Counted from the stretch's first letter, positions 16,976 to 27,193 are shown. The stretch is 64,000 bases of DNA from an uncultured Clostridia bacterium (GCA_904397895.1 CAJFOZ010000016.1:1-64000), one strand, 5' to 3'. The notes: generated by a model not told the origin, from the sequence alone. Translations and numbers: made by a program.

Positions 16976-17577
16976 ACAACTTGACGGTGGGTTTTGCGAT
17001 GTGCGGTTCCTTCTGCACGTTTGCCAAGGCAATCCCACAGATGGAGAGGCTTCTGGAGCTGGGGCATCACGTAGTACCCATCATGTCCCAGATCGCCTAT
17101 TCCACAGACACGCGGTTTGGCAAAGCCGAGGATTTCCGCCAGCATATTGAAGACATATGCGGCAGGCCTATCATACATACCATCGATGGGGCGGAACCCA
17201 TCGGGCCCAAGAAGATGCTGGACATTCTAGTGATTGTTCCCTGTACAGGCAACACCATGGGCAAGCTGGCTTTGGGCATCACCGATTCCCCAGTGACCAT
17301 GGCGTCCAAATCCCATCTGCGCAACGGACGGCCTTTGGTCATCTGCCCGGCCACCAACGATGGGCTGGCGGCATCGGCTCCCAACATCGGTAAACTGATG
17401 AACACCAAAAACATCTATTTTGTGCCTATGGAACAGGACGACCCACAAAAGAAACCGACATCCCTAGTAGCCAAATTTGATCTGCTGGTCCCTACCATGG
17501 AACAGGCCCTCTTAGGCAAACAAATCCAGCCTGTGCTCTGGGTGGATGGAACAGCTATCGGTTTAGAAAATATTTAA
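16972..17577 (+). CDS. dpaB: dipicolinate synthase subunit B (flavoprotein)
   Basis: A 201-aa flavoprotein of the SpoVFB type, partner of DpaA. It has the phosphate-binding start VGFAMCGSFCTFAKAIPQ, the CTGNTMGKLALGITDSPVTMASK segment and CPATNDGLAASAPNIGKLM, conserved in HFCD-fold flavoproteins. Translation is coupled to dpaA through the ATGA overlap. The operon ends with an inverted repeat shared with the AraC-type gene on the other strand. Confidence 0.95.
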   Translation: MNNLTVGFAMCGSFCTFAKAIPQMERLLELGHHVVPIMSQIAYSTDTRFGKAEDFRQHIEDICGRPIIHTIDGAEPIGPKKMLDILVIVPCTGNTMGKLALGITDSPVTMASKSHLRNGRPLVICPATNDGLAASAPNIGKLMNTKNIYFVPMEQDDPQKKPTSLVAKFDLLVPTMEQALLGKQIQPVLWVDGTAIGLENI

Positions 17578-17610
17578 CTACTAAATTCCTACTTTATTGA
17601 TAGAAATGAA

Positions 17611-17639
17611 AACAGCGCCATGGGTTTCATGGCGCTGTT
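17611..17639. terminator. bidirectional terminator dpaB / AraC gene
   Basis: A 12-bp stem, AACAGCGCCATG (17611-17622) with CATGGCGCTGTT (17628-17639). On the minus strand it is followed by TTTTCATTTC and overlaps the stop codon of the AraC-type gene. Confidence 0.85.
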
Positions 17640-18468
17640 ATTTATGAGGTGCATATTTACTTGGGGGCACATTTTTACGTTTTTTAAATACGCGGGAGAA
17701 ATAAAGCTGGTCGGCGAAACCAGAAGAATAAGCCGCTTCGCTGACAGACAAGCCCTGTTCCAATAGATCGCAAGCCTGATCAATGCGAAAACGGGTCAAG
17801 TATTCGTTGGGGGAGATGTTTAATTCTTCCATAAAGAGACGATAAAGGTGACTGCGGCTAATCCCTACGCTCTCAGCAATGTCTCCAACGTTGATGGCGC
17901 GGGAATAGTTATATTGAATGTATTGCAGTGCCTTTTCCACATACCGCCGGGAGGCTCCCACCTCATGATGACAATCGTTGTGGCCATTCAGCTCCACCAA
18001 GGCGGCTAAAAATTCCAAAAGTTTCCCTTCCATCCGGATTTCGTCTGAAGGACGATGGCCGGTTACCTCCAAAATAGAAGCGATGAGTGCGGGAATCGGA
18101 CCATCAAGTTCAGCATAAAAAATAGGATGCTCCATAGATAACCCCACAAGCCGCATGAGATGATCGGCTTCCGCGCCATTGAATCCAACCCAAGTATATT
18201 GCCAAGGGTCATCCTGATCGGCTTGGTAATAGATCACAGTGGAGGGCGCAGCCAAAAAACCACTGCCGGCAGATAATTGATACTGCTTATCTCCTACTTC
18301 ATAATAGCCGCGGCCTGAGAGAATGTAGTGGATTAGGTAATGGTCACGAACAGCTGGGCCCCAACTATGGCCCGGCTCGCATTTTTGGAGTCCACAATTG
18401 TAAACGGTTAAACCCATGGAAGCACTATGGTTGACCTTGTAAGAATGCTTAAAAGCCTCTTGTGCCAT
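17638..18468 (-). CDS. AraC-family transcriptional regulator
   Basis: A 276-aa regulator with an N-terminal cupin-type sensor (HYLIHYILSGRGYYEVGDKQYQLSAGSGFL) and a C-terminal double HTH (about 175-276: GDIAESVGISRSHLYRLFMEELNISPNEYL and VSEAAYSSGFADQLYFSRVFKK). Such proteins usually sense a sugar or small organic molecule. The start is set by AAGGAGGGAAAGAAA directly before ATG at 18468; the frame is open 23 codons further without a site. It is divergent from oadG-oadB across a 571-bp AT-rich gap, so that pair is the likely target. Confidence 0.92.
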   Translation of the reverse strand: MAQEAFKHSYKVNHSASMGLTVYNCGLQKCEPGHSWGPAVRDHYLIHYILSGRGYYEVGDKQYQLSAGSGFLAAPSTVIYYQADQDDPWQYTWVGFNGAEADHLMRLVGLSMEHPIFYAELDGPIPALIASILEVTGHRPSDEIRMEGKLLEFLAALVELNGHNDCHHEVGASRRYVEKALQYIQYNYSRAINVGDIAESVGISRSHLYRLFMEELNISPNEYLTRFRIDQACDLLEQGLSVSEAAYSSGFADQLYFSRVFKKRKNVPPSKYAPHK

Positions 18469-18956
18469 TTTCTTTCCCTCCTTAATAGAACAAGATCTCG
18501 CAAAGTCGTCATTTAAACAGCTACTTTTTACACGCATCTGATGATTTGATATTCAGATGTCTAAAATCCAAAAAATCCTAGGCCAAGTGGATTTTGTAAG
18601 TTAGCCTAGGCAGGTAATTTGATATAATTTCCTAAAAAAATCATATCAAACAACATCATAACCCCCTTGTATTATTATAATGCATAATAAAAGAAATCGC
18701 AAGCTAGTTACAAAAAAACATCTAAAATTCATCGTAATAAATACCTAAAAATTATAGACTAACACATGAAGTCATTAAAAGAAGTGCAAAATAAAACCCG
18801 TTTTACGACTATGTAGATTTTTCATGTTTTTTGGCTGATATTTTTAGAGAAAAAAGAAAAACCAGCCTGAGTTACAAAAAACAAGACAAAAAATCCTGGT
18901 AAAATTAGGGCAATACACCAAAACAAATGAAAAATATAAAAACTCAATGTGAACAA
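18469..18956. other. AT-rich divergent regulatory region
   Basis: No gene is seen. The octamer TTTGATAT occurs at 18545-18552 and 18618-18625 and inverted at 18643-18650. Two other inverted repeats are CATCTG/CAGATG (18535-18559) and CCTAGGC/GCCTAGG (18577-18610). On the minus strand TTGATA-N17-TATATC (18649 to 18621) could be the promoter of the AraC gene, embedded in the octamer repeats. Operator function is inferred. Confidence 0.5.
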
Positions 18957-18985
18957 TTGAATTTTAGTGAAAAACACGGTATAAT
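18957..18985 (+). promoter_or_regulatory. promoter of oadG-oadB
   Basis: TTGAAT (18957-18962), 17-bp spacer, TATAAT (18980-18985), 55 nt before the oadG start. Confidence 0.8.
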
Positions 18986-19039
18986 AAATCCGTTCGCTTG
19001 TTGTGTGGATTTACATTTTTTAACAAAGGAGGGAGAAGT

Positions 19040-19423
19040 ATGGCTCAAGAACTGTTAACGGTGGTTTTAACTGGCTTGCTGGTTGTGTTTGCTGTTTTAA
19101 TCCTTTTGACCGTTTTGATCTGGGTGTACGGCAAGATCGTGTATTCTATCCAGAATCGGAACAAAGGTTCAGCGGATACAACGAATGCGGAAAAAAAAAC
19201 AGATAATGTAGCCATGATGGAAACCAAGGCGCCTATGCAGGCCACAGCTGCTCCTCAAGGGATCTCCAACGAGGTGCTGGCGGTGATCGCAGCAGCGGTT
19301 GCATCCATGGGTTCAGCAGCCGGTGTGCGGTACGCTGTGCGCAGCGTTCGCCGTGAGGAAACCGCTCGTCCTGCGTGGAGGTCTGCAGGCGTCTACGAAA
19401 ATTCGCGCCCTTTTTCATCCTGA
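19040..19423 (+). CDS. oadG: sodium-pump decarboxylase gamma subunit (OadG-like)
   Basis: A 127-aa membrane protein: one N-terminal membrane helix (LLTVVLTGLLVVFAVLILLTVLIWV), an acidic/basic linker, a second Ala-rich helix (SNEVLAVIAAAVASM) and the C-terminal tail ARPAWRSAGVYENSRPF typical of small decarboxylase subunits that hold the pump together. AAAGGAGGGAG precedes ATG 19040. It is followed by oadB, but neither a carboxyltransferase alpha subunit nor a biotin carrier is encoded nearby, so the acid decarboxylated (oxaloacetate, methylmalonyl-CoA, glutaconyl-CoA or malonate) cannot be told. Confidence 0.85.
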   Translation: MAQELLTVVLTGLLVVFAVLILLTVLIWVYGKIVYSIQNRNKGSADTTNAEKKTDNVAMMETKAPMQATAAPQGISNEVLAVIAAAVASMGSAAGVRYAVRSVRREETARPAWRSAGVYENSRPFSS

Positions 19424-19463
19424 GGGATGGGATCATTAAACAACTTCGAAAGGACGATTTGCG

Positions 19464-20708
19464 GTGTTTGACGGACTAATCGAAGCCGTACAGAACCTGG
19501 TTAACACGTCAGGTTTCGGCCTTGAGTACTGGCAGAACTATCTGATGATTGCAGTCTCATGTGTCCTTCTGTATTTGGCAATTGTAAAAAAATACGAACC
19601 CCTTCTTCTTTTGCCGATCGCATTTGGTATGCTGCTTGCAAACCTGCCTTTGGCAGGCTTAATGAGTCCACCGACCATGGAATTAAAACCGGTTGTGGAC
19701 GGAGTGGTCGAAAATTATCCCATTATAACGCAAAATGGTCAGCAGTTCTATGAGGTCACAAGCCAGACCGGCGGCCTACTTTATTACCTGTATCAAGGCG
19801 TTAAAATGGGTATTTATCCGCCCCTCATTTTCTTGGGCATCGGCGCAATGACCGACTTTGGCCCCTTGATTTCAAATCCCAGTAGCTTCCTCTTGGGCGC
19901 TGCCGCTCAGCTGGGTATCTTCACCACCTTTATTGGCGCTAGACTGTTGGATGCTTATGTGCCCGGCATCTCTTTCGACAACAATGCCGCCGCCTCCATC
20001 GGTATCATTGGCGGCGCCGACGGCCCTACCGCTATTTATGTAACGACAAAACTAAAGCCTGAGCTGCTTGGCCCTATCGCCGTTGCAGCGTATTCGTACA
20101 TGGCGCTGGTTCCTATTATCCAGCCTCCTATCATGAAGCTGCTCACCACCAAGAAAGAGCGTATGGTTGTGATGGAGCAGTTGCGCCCTGTATCTAAGAC
20201 GGAAAAAGTGATTTTCCCCATCTTGGTAACCATCGTTGTTTCCCTGATTCTTCCATCCGCTGCCCCGCTGGTGGGTATGCTCATGCTGGGTAACCTGATG
20301 CGTGAAAGCGGCGTAGTAGACCGTATCTTTAAGACCGCACAAAACGAGCTTATCAACATCGTTACCATTTTCTTAGGCGTCACAGTGGGTGCTACGGCCA
20401 ATGGCCAAACCTTCTTGACTGCCCAGACCATTGGTATCGTTATCCTTGGCTTGCTGGCCTTCATGTTTGGTACTGCAGGCGGCGTCCTCTTTGGTAAACT
20501 TATGTATGTGGTTACCAAAGGTAAAGTCAATCCCCTTATTGGTTCGGCTGGTGTATCGGCTGTCCCGATGGCGGCCCGTGTATCCCAGAAGGTTGGCCAA
20601 AAGGAGAATCCCGGCAACTTCCTGCTGATGCACGCTATGGGTCCCAACGTGGCTGGTGTTATCGGCTCGGCCGTGGCCGCAGGCGTATTTATCGCTTTGT
20701 TCGGCTAA
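19464..20708 (+). CDS. oadB: sodium ion-translocating decarboxylase beta subunit
   Basis: A 414-aa integral membrane protein with about nine or more helices. The signature [20 protein letters not shown] (about 173-192) carries the aspartate for Na+ transport, and [12 protein letters not shown] is also family-typical. It couples decarboxylation of carboxybiotin to Na+ export. The start is GTG 19464 with AAGGA about 10 nt upstream. Paired with oadG under one promoter and a downstream terminator. The catalytic subunits must be encoded elsewhere. Confidence 0.93.
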   Translation: MFDGLIEAVQNLVNTSGFGLEYWQNYLMIAVSCVLLYLAIVKKYEPLLLLPIAFGMLLANLPLAGLMSPPTMELKPVVDGVVENYPIITQNGQQFYEVTSQTGGLLYYLYQGVKMGIYPPLIFLGIGAMTDFGPLISNPSSFLLGAAAQLGIFTTFIGARLLDAYVPGISFDNNAAASIGIIGGADGPTAIYVTTKLKPELLGPIAVAAYSYMALVPIIQPPIMKLLTTKKERMVVMEQLRPVSKTEKVIFPILVTIVVSLILPSAAPLVGMLMLGNLMRESGVVDRIFKTAQNELINIVTIFLGVTVGATANGQTFLTAQTIGIVILGLLAFMFGTAGGVLFGKLMYVVTKGKVNPLIGSAGVSAVPMAARVSQKVGQKENPGNFLLMHAMGPNVAGVIGSAVAAGVFIALFG

Positions 20709-20729
20709 TCTTATTTTCACTGAAATCAG

Positions 20730-20769
20730 AAACAGATGCTGTTTGGAAACAAGCGGCATCTGTTTTTTT
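20730..20769 (+). terminator. terminator after oadB
   Basis: Stem AACAGATGC (20731-20739) with GCATCTGTT (20756-20764), running into seven T. Confidence 0.88.
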
Positions 20770-20864
20770 GTGATCTTCTTATGAAAAACAGAATAAATAA
20801 CATTTCTCCTAAAATGATAGAGGCAGTGAAAACGACGAGAAATGCTATTTTTTGCCCTGTTTCC

Positions 20865-20893
20865 TTGAATTTAGAAGAGGGATATATTACAAT
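20865..20893 (+). promoter_or_regulatory. promoter of pur operon
   Basis: TTGAAT (20865-20870), 17-bp spacer, TACAAT (20888-20893). Confidence 0.65.
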
Positions 20894-20924
20894 AAAAGTA
20901 CATTTGTAATTTTCACTATGAAAC

Positions 20925-20960
20925 AGCGGCCTTTGGGATAAGAAGAATGATAAGGCCGCT
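20925..20960 (+). promoter_or_regulatory. leader hairpin before purE
   Basis: AGCGGCCTT (20925-20933) pairs perfectly with AAGGCCGCT (20952-20960) across an 18-nt loop. No T run follows, so it is not a plain terminator. No purine riboswitch core or PurBox was recognised. Confidence 0.5.
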
Positions 20961-20987
20961 TAATCTGGAAAGGGAGCGATTTGGTTT

Positions 20988-21494
20988 ATGTCTCAGCACA
21001 AAAAGGTAGCTGTTATTATGGGGAGCGATAGTGATCTGCCGGTGGTAGAAAAGGCTATCAAGCAGCTCAAAGAACTGGATATCCCGGTGGAAGCCCATGT
21101 GATGTCGGCCCATCGTACCCCTGCCCAAGCATCTGCTTTTGCAGGCTCGGCCAAGGAAAATGGATTTGGCGTCATCATTGCGGCAGCGGGCAAAGCCGCT
21201 CATTTGGCAGGCGTACTGGCTGCACATACCACACTGCCCGTTATTGGAATCCCCATCAAATCCTCCACTTTGGACGGCTTGGATGCACTGCTTGCCACCG
21301 TTCAGATGCCCGGAGGCATCCCGGTTGCGACGGTGGCCATCGACGGTGCACAAAATGCAGCATTGTTGGCGGCCCAAATTTTGGCTGTGTCAGACGATCA
21401 ATTGGCCAATCGGTTGGCAGACATGAAGCAGAAGATGGCCGAAGGCGTTTTACAAAAGGATGCAGCTTTGCAGGCAAAGGTGGCCGAACTGTAA
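20988..21494 (+). CDS. purE: N5-CAIR mutase
   Basis: A 168-aa class I PurE that shifts the carboxyl of N5-carboxyaminoimidazole ribonucleotide to C4 in purine synthesis. [12 protein letters not shown] and MSAHRTPAQ supply the catalytic Ser and His. Length matches the class I enzyme; no purK is adjacent, so either PurK is encoded elsewhere or bicarbonate is used directly. AAAGGGAG precedes the ATG. It is the first gene of purE-M-N-H-D. Confidence 0.95.
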   Translation: MSQHKKVAVIMGSDSDLPVVEKAIKQLKELDIPVEAHVMSAHRTPAQASAFAGSAKENGFGVIIAAAGKAAHLAGVLAAHTTLPVIGIPIKSSTLDGLDALLATVQMPGGIPVATVAIDGAQNAALLAAQILAVSDDQLANRLADMKQKMAEGVLQKDAALQAKVAEL

Positions 21495-21524
21495 CAGGAT
21501 AGTTGATAAAACGGAGGGAAACCA

Positions 21525-22562
21525 ATGAACAATAGTTTTAGCGATAGCTATAAGGCCGCCGGTGTGGACGTCACAGCCGGATACAAGGCCGTAGAGCTGA
21601 TGAAAGCCCATGTAGGCCGTACCAATATTCCGGGAGTACTCAGCGGCATTGGCGGATTTGGCGGACTGTTTGCCCCTGATATCACCGGTATGCAGCAGCC
21701 GGTACTGGTATCGGGGACCGACGGCGTGGGCACGAAGCTGAAAATTGCTTTTTTGCTGGATAAACACGACACCGTCGGCATTGACTGTGTGGCTATGTGC
21801 GTCAACGATATCATTTGCAGCGGCGCAAAACCTCTCTTTTTCTTGGACTACGTGGCAGTGGGGAAGAATATCCCGGAACGGGTAGCGTCTATTGTGTCCG
21901 GCGTAGCGGAGGGATGCGTCCAGGCAGGGTGCGCCCTCATCGGCGGCGAGACGGCTGAAATGCCTGGATTCTATCCGGCCGATGAATACGATTTAGCCGG
22001 TTTTGCCGTGGGGATGGTGGACCGCTCCAAGATCATCGACGGCTCTAAAATCAAACCGGGAGACGTCTTGATTGGCGTACAATCTTCCGGCGTCCATTCC
22101 AATGGGTTCTCTCTAGTACGCAAGGTGTTTAACGTAGGCCCCCATTCTCTTTCCATGCATATCGACGAATTGGGTAGCACCTTGGGCGAATGCCTTTTGA
22201 CTCCCACAAAGATTTATGTGAAGCCCCTGCTGGCTTTGATGGAACAATGCGATGTTCATGCCGTGTCCCATATCACGGGAGGCGGTTTTTATGAGAATAT
22301 TCCGCGGATGTTATGTGAAAATCAGCGGGCTGTTATCGAAAAGGATGCTGTCCCGATCAAACCCATCTTTAAGGTTATCCAGAGCTGGGGCGACATTCCG
22401 GAACACGATATGTTCAATACCTTTAATATGGGTGTCGGGCTGTGCATTGCTCTCTCCAAAGAGGAAGCCGATAAGGCTTTGGAAGTGCTGGCTGCCAACG
22501 GCGAGGAGGCCTGCATCTTAGGTGAGGTACGCACCGGTGAGACCGGGGTGGAATTATGCTGA
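21525..22562 (+). CDS. purM: phosphoribosylformylglycinamidine cyclo-ligase (AIR synthetase)
   Basis: A 345-aa enzyme closing the imidazole ring of AIR with ATP. Family motifs [27 protein letters not shown] and [14 protein letters not shown] are all present, and it begins with the usual [22 protein letters not shown] precedes ATG 21525. The last seven bases overlap purN, so the two are translationally coupled. Confidence 0.96.
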   Translation: MNNSFSDSYKAAGVDVTAGYKAVELMKAHVGRTNIPGVLSGIGGFGGLFAPDITGMQQPVLVSGTDGVGTKLKIAFLLDKHDTVGIDCVAMCVNDIICSGAKPLFFLDYVAVGKNIPERVASIVSGVAEGCVQAGCALIGGETAEMPGFYPADEYDLAGFAVGMVDRSKIIDGSKIKPGDVLIGVQSSGVHSNGFSLVRKVFNVGPHSLSMHIDELGSTLGECLLTPTKIYVKPLLALMEQCDVHAVSHITGGGFYENIPRMLCENQRAVIEKDAVPIKPIFKVIQSWGDIPEHDMFNTFNMGVGLCIALSKEEADKALEVLAANGEEACILGEVRTGETGVELC

Positions 22563-23194
22563 ACATTGCGGTGCTGGTGTCTGGCGGAGGGACCAATCTG
22601 CAAGCCCTGATCGACGCCCAAAATAGGGGTGAGATCCCAGGTGGCCGCATTGTGTGCGTGGTATCCAGCAAAGCCGGCGTCTATGCTTTGGAACGGGCCC
22701 GCGCCGCCGGTATCCCCGGCGAAGTGGTAGCCCGGAAAGGCCTCACCCCAGAACAGTTCGATGAAGCATTGACTCAGACATTGCAAAAGTATCAGGCTGA
22801 TTTGGTTGTGTTGGCCGGTTTCCTCTCCATCTTGGGGAAGAAGATGCTGGATGTTTATCAGAACCGCATGATCAACGTGCATCCGTCCCTTATCCCATCC
22901 TTCTGCGGCAGCGGCTACTATGGGTTGAGGGTTCATGAAGCCGCCTTGGCGCGGGGCGTTAAGGTAACGGGAGCCACAGTACATTTTGTAAACGATATTC
23001 CCGACGGCGGTCCCATCATCCTGCAAAAAGCGGTAGAGGTGCAGGAGGGGGATACCCCCGAAACATTGCAACGGAGGGTGATGGAGCAGGCTGAATGGAA
23101 GTTGCTTCCCAAAGCGGTCTCGCTGTTTTGCGACGGCCGATTGGAAGTCAAAGACAATCAAAAGGTTTTCATTCACGAAGGGAGAAGATCATAG
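22556..23194 (+). CDS. purN: phosphoribosylglycinamide formyltransferase
   Basis: A 212-aa folate-dependent GAR transformylase. [16 protein letters not shown] binds phosphate; [18 protein letters not shown] contains the catalytic His of the NxHPSLLP motif, and [19 protein letters not shown] carries the catalytic His and Asp. It uses 10-formyltetrahydrofolate to formylate GAR. It overlaps purM by 7 nt and abuts purH with no gap. Confidence 0.95.
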   Translation: MLNIAVLVSGGGTNLQALIDAQNRGEIPGGRIVCVVSSKAGVYALERARAAGIPGEVVARKGLTPEQFDEALTQTLQKYQADLVVLAGFLSILGKKMLDVYQNRMINVHPSLIPSFCGSGYYGLRVHEAALARGVKVTGATVHFVNDIPDGGPIILQKAVEVQEGDTPETLQRRVMEQAEWKLLPKAVSLFCDGRLEVKDNQKVFIHEGRRS

Positions 23195-24745
23195 ATGAAA
23201 AAACGTGCAATTCTCAGTGTATCGGATAAGACAGGCGTGGTGGACTTTGCTCGCGAACTGATTGGTTTGGGCTTTGAAGTGTTGTCCACCGGCGGCACGG
23301 CCAAAGCGTTGACTGATGCCGGTTTGGCTGTGACCAATGTTTCGGATGTCACCGGTTTCCCGGAGTGCTTAGACGGTCGCGTAAAAACTTTGCACCCCAT
23401 GATTCACGCCGGTATTTTGGCTATGCGTTCCAATCCCGAGCATATGGAGCAGTTAGAGAAACTGGGCGTCACACCCATCGATGTGGTGGCCATCAATCTC
23501 TATCCCTTTAAGCAGACTATTCTGAAACCCGACGTCACGTTGGAGGACGCTATTGAAAATATCGATATCGGCGGTCCCACCATGATCCGTGCCGCCGCTA
23601 AGAACTGGCAGGATGTTTCGGTTATTGTGGATCCAGCCGATTATCAAACGGTCATTGAAGAATATAAGAAGTCCGGGACGGTATCCAAGGACACCCGATT
23701 CCGTCTGGCCGGCAAAGTGTTTGAACATACCGCCCAGTATGACGCCATGATCAACACCTATCTGCGCGCCCAGCGGGGCGAGACCCAAATGCCCGACGCC
23801 TTTACCATGACCTTTGAGAAGGTCCAGGATATGCGTTACGGCGAGAATCCTCATCAGGCCGCCGCTTTCTACCGCGAGATCGGCAATCGCACCAATACCT
23901 TGGCCGCTGCCCAGCAGCTCCACGGCAAAGAACTTTCTTATAATAATATCAACGATGCCAACGGCGCTTTGGATGTCCTCAAGGAATTCGGATCGGAACA
24001 ACCTACCGCAGTGGGCGTAAAGCACGCAAATCCCTGTGGTGTGGGCGTAGGCGAAACCATTTATGAAGCCTATAGGAAAGCTTATGAATCCGATCCTGTG
24101 TCGATCTTTGGCGGTATTGTAGCCCTCAACCGCCCGGTGGACAAGAAAACCGCGGAAGAACTGGCCAAGATCTTCTTGGAGATCATCATTGCCCCCGATT
24201 TTGATGCCGATGCTCTGGAGATCCTGGAGAAGAAAAAGAACATCCGTCTCTTAAAGCTCCCGGATTTGGCAAAGCCCAATACCCCTGATATGCTGGATAT
24301 GAAGAAGGTAGCCGGCGGCCTGCTGGTACAGCAGCTGGATACCGAGCTGTTGCATGAAGAGGATATCCGCTGCGTCACAAAGCGCCAGCCCACGGAAGAG
24401 GAAATGAAACAGCTTATGTTTGTCTGGAAGGTGGTCAAGCACGTCAAGTCCAACGGCATCGCCTTGGCCAAGGACAATATGACGGTGGGCATCGGCCCTG
24501 GCCAGACCAACCGCATTACCGCCTTGGAACTGGCCATCAAATACGGCGGCGACAAAGTCAAAGGCAGCGTCATGGGTTCGGATGCTTTCTTCCCCTTCTC
24601 CGACTGTGTGGAAGCGGCTCAAAAAGCCGGCATTACCGCCATCATCCAGCCCGGCGGATCCATCCGCGATGAGGATAGCATCAAAGCTGCCGACGAGGCC
24701 GGTATTGCCATGCTGTTCACCGGCATGCGCCATTTCAAACACTAA
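23195..24745 (+). CDS. purH: bifunctional AICAR transformylase / IMP cyclohydrolase
   Basis: A 516-aa enzyme for the last two steps to IMP. The N-terminal MGS-like cyclohydrolase part (1-200: [41 protein letters not shown]) is followed by the transformylase with [19 protein letters not shown] and the C-terminal [12 protein letters not shown]. The ATG is one base after the purN stop. The length fits full-length PurH. Confidence 0.97.
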   Translation: MKKRAILSVSDKTGVVDFARELIGLGFEVLSTGGTAKALTDAGLAVTNVSDVTGFPECLDGRVKTLHPMIHAGILAMRSNPEHMEQLEKLGVTPIDVVAINLYPFKQTILKPDVTLEDAIENIDIGGPTMIRAAAKNWQDVSVIVDPADYQTVIEEYKKSGTVSKDTRFRLAGKVFEHTAQYDAMINTYLRAQRGETQMPDAFTMTFEKVQDMRYGENPHQAAAFYREIGNRTNTLAAAQQLHGKELSYNNINDANGALDVLKEFGSEQPTAVGVKHANPCGVGVGETIYEAYRKAYESDPVSIFGGIVALNRPVDKKTAEELAKIFLEIIIAPDFDADALEILEKKKNIRLLKLPDLAKPNTPDMLDMKKVAGGLLVQQLDTELLHEEDIRCVTKRQPTEEEMKQLMFVWKVVKHVKSNGIALAKDNMTVGIGPGQTNRITALELAIKYGGDKVKGSVMGSDAFFPFSDCVEAAQKAGITAIIQPGGSIRDEDSIKAADEAGIAMLFTGMRHFKH

Positions 24746-24772
24746 TGGTACGGATAGGGAGGAGGCTAGATT

Positions 24773-26047
24773 ATGAAAATCCTAATGGTGGGCGGCGGCG
24801 GCCGTGAACACGCCCTTATCCGCAAATTAAAAGAAAGCCCTCAGGTGACGGAGATCCACTGCGCCCCCGGTAACGGCGGCATCTCCAGGGACGCCCAGTG
24901 CCACAATGTGTCGGTGGACGACAAAGCCGGGATGGTAAGGTTGGCAAAAGAAATCGGTGCCGACCTGGTGGTGGTCGCCCCGGACAATCCTTTGGTGGAC
25001 GGCATGGTGGACGAGATGGAAAAAGCCGGCCTTCGCTGCTTTGGCCCCAATGAAAAGGCTGCTATTCTGGAAGGCAGCAAGGTGTTTTCCAAATCCTTGA
25101 TGCAGCAGTATGGCATTCCTACAGCGGGCTATCATGTGTTTGAAGATCCCAAAGAAGCCCTTCGGTTCATCCGGGAGGAAGGCAAGTATCCCACCGTCAT
25201 CAAGGCGGATGGTTTGGCCTTGGGCAAAGGCGTGGTCATCGCTGCGGATGAGGCAGAGGCTGCCGCTGCCCTTCACTCCATTATGGAGGATAAAATTTTT
25301 GGCGCATCGGGCAATCGTGTCATCGTAGAGGAGTTTATCACCGGGCCGGAGGTGTCGGTATTGTCCTTTACCGACGGCAAAACGGTCAAACCTATGGTGT
25401 CCTCGATGGATCACAAGCGGGTGTTTGACGGCAATTTAGGTCCCAATACCGGAGGTATGGGCACCATCAGTCCCAACCCTTATTACGACGATGCCATGGC
25501 CAAGCGATGCATGGAGGAGATTTTCCTTCCCACCGTCGAGGCCATGCGCAAAGAGGGACGTCCCTTTAAGGGATGCCTCTACTTCGGCTTGATGCTCACA
25601 GCCGACGGCCCGAAGGTCATTGAATACAATTGCCGTTTTGGCGATCCGGAAGCCCAGGTTGTGTTGCCCCGTCTGGAAACCGACCTGGTGGATATAATGA
25701 ACGCCGTCATCGACGAAAGGTTGGATGAGTTGGAGATCCAATGGTCGAATCAAGCCAGCGCCTGCATCATCTTGGCTTCGGGCGGATATCCTGGGAAATA
25801 CGAGAAAAACCTTCCCATCTCCGGGCTGAATGAAAACGGCCAGGTGGATGGCGCCACCGTATATCACGCCGGTACCCAATACCGTGACAACACGTTCTAT
25901 ACCGCCGGCGGCCGTGTATTGGGCATCACCGCCATGGGAGATACCCTGGAGGAAGCTCTGGATCACGCCTATGATGCGGTTCAGAAGGTTCGTTTCGACG
26001 GCGTTCATTATCGCACCGATATCGGCCGGGTGGAGTATTCAGAATAA
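24773..26047 (+). CDS. purD: phosphoribosylamine--glycine ligase
   Basis: A 424-aa ATP-grasp enzyme joining phosphoribosylamine and glycine. It starts MKILMVGGGGREHALI, has the grasp motif VIKADGLALGKGVV and VIVEEFITGPEVSVLSF, and the metal-binding YNCRFGDPEAQVVLPRL. GGGAGGAGG precedes the ATG. It is the last pur gene here; purF, purL, purQ, purS, purC and purB are not in the window. A weak hairpin (26055-26073) follows, possibly allowing read-through. Confidence 0.97.
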   Translation: MKILMVGGGGREHALIRKLKESPQVTEIHCAPGNGGISRDAQCHNVSVDDKAGMVRLAKEIGADLVVVAPDNPLVDGMVDEMEKAGLRCFGPNEKAAILEGSKVFSKSLMQQYGIPTAGYHVFEDPKEALRFIREEGKYPTVIKADGLALGKGVVIAADEAEAAAALHSIMEDKIFGASGNRVIVEEFITGPEVSVLSFTDGKTVKPMVSSMDHKRVFDGNLGPNTGGMGTISPNPYYDDAMAKRCMEEIFLPTVEAMRKEGRPFKGCLYFGLMLTADGPKVIEYNCRFGDPEAQVVLPRLETDLVDIMNAVIDERLDELEIQWSNQASACIILASGGYPGKYEKNLPISGLNENGQVDGATVYHAGTQYRDNTFYTAGGRVLGITAMGDTLEEALDHAYDAVQKVRFDGVHYRTDIGRVEYSE

Positions 26048-26088
26048 TCGTAAAAGACCGGCTTAGCCGATCTTCCGTTTCCATAAGG

Positions 26089-26778
26089 ATGTGTAAGTTG
26101 GAACAGTCAAAAGTAGAGAAATATATCTTAATCGTGGTGGTAGGGCTGCTGTTTTTTGCCCTACTGGGAGCGCCTTATCTTATCGTTTTCATCCAAACCA
26201 ATTACTTGATGTCTCGGCCGGATTCCATCCTCAGCGTGGCCGATTCGGTTTATAATTTAGCCACTGTCTGTTCGGTGCTCCCCATCCTTTTGTTGGGGAG
26301 CATCGGCGTGCGGCTTTATCGCGGCCACTTTATCCTGCAGGAACATATCAAGTTCGTGATCGTCACAGCTGTAACGGTGGTATTATCCATCGCTATCCCT
26401 TGCGTAGCCATGACCAGCCATTCTACCATAACAAAGGACGGCATCGACCGGTATGGTATGTTTGGAAGCAAAACCGAGAGCGTCGCATGGGAGCAAATCC
26501 CTGCGGTAAAAGCTTCGATTGAGTTCCTGTATGGAGCCACTGAGACGGGTATGTCAGGCAATTGGAAGATGTTTTATCTGGTGGAACTTCCCTCAGGCGA
26601 AAGGCTGGATCTTTACAACGACGGTTTTGCAAAGGATAAATTGGACGCTGTGGCTCAAGTGGATAGCATTGTCCATGAAAAGGGAATTCCCACCCAAAGG
26701 GATTCTGAAGATCTGGATAAGTTTCCTTACAAGACCGAGTCAGAAAAGGAAATCATCCATGGCCTTTTTGAGGAATAA
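26089..26778 (+). CDS. hypothetical membrane protein with PH-like soluble domain
   Basis: A 229-aa protein with three predicted membrane helices (about 10-35, 52-72 and 85-107) and a cytoplasmic or external domain of about 120 residues. That domain, with ITKDGIDRYGMFGSKTESVAWEQIPAVKAS and FYLVELPSGERLDLYN, has the strand pattern of bacterial PH-like domains. I do not recognise a named family. The ATG is preceded by AAGG only; TTG 26098 is an alternative start. It follows purD by 41 nt and may be transcribed with the purine genes by chance. Confidence 0.6.
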   Translation: MCKLEQSKVEKYILIVVVGLLFFALLGAPYLIVFIQTNYLMSRPDSILSVADSVYNLATVCSVLPILLLGSIGVRLYRGHFILQEHIKFVIVTAVTVVLSIAIPCVAMTSHSTITKDGIDRYGMFGSKTESVAWEQIPAVKASIEFLYGATETGMSGNWKMFYLVELPSGERLDLYNDGFAKDKLDAVAQVDSIVHEKGIPTQRDSEDLDKFPYKTESEKEIIHGLFEE

Positions 26779-26827
26779 ATTTTTATCAAATGGAGTATCC
26801 CTGTTTTTGTGAGAGGATGGTGGCAAA

Positions 26828-27193
26828 TTGGGCTGTCTTGGCAACGCATTGTGGTTCTTATTTGGCGGCATCTGGCAAGGTCTCAGTTGGATGCTGGTAG
26901 GAGTGCTGTGGTGCATCACCATTGTGGGCATTCCGATTGGTGTGCAGTGTTTTAAGCTTGCCGGCCTTGCCTTTTTTCCCTTTGGAAAGGAAGTGCAGTT
27001 TGGCGGGGGAGTGGGATCGACGCTGCTAAACATCCTGTGGATGATTTTTGGCGGCTTGATTTTGGCTGCTGAATCGGCTATCCTAGGCTGCATCTTGTGC
27101 ATTACCATCATCGGCATCCCCTTTGGGAAGCAGTGCTTTAAGCTGGCAAAACTGGCTTTGATGCCCTTTGGCGCATCGGTGATATCCGTATAA
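26828..27193 (+). CDS. YccF-domain inner membrane protein
   Basis: A 121-aa protein made of two similar halves, each with a hydrophobic stretch and the motif CITIVGIPIGVQCFKLAGLAFFPFG or CITIIGIPFGKQCFKLAKLALMPFG, the hallmark of YccF domains. About four membrane segments are expected. Function is unknown; homologues lie near transporters or stress genes. It starts at TTG 26828 after GGATGGT and ends just before a strong terminator. Confidence 0.85.
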   Translation: MGCLGNALWFLFGGIWQGLSWMLVGVLWCITIVGIPIGVQCFKLAGLAFFPFGKEVQFGGGVGSTLLNILWMIFGGLILAAESAILGCILCITIIGIPFGKQCFKLAKLALMPFGASVISV

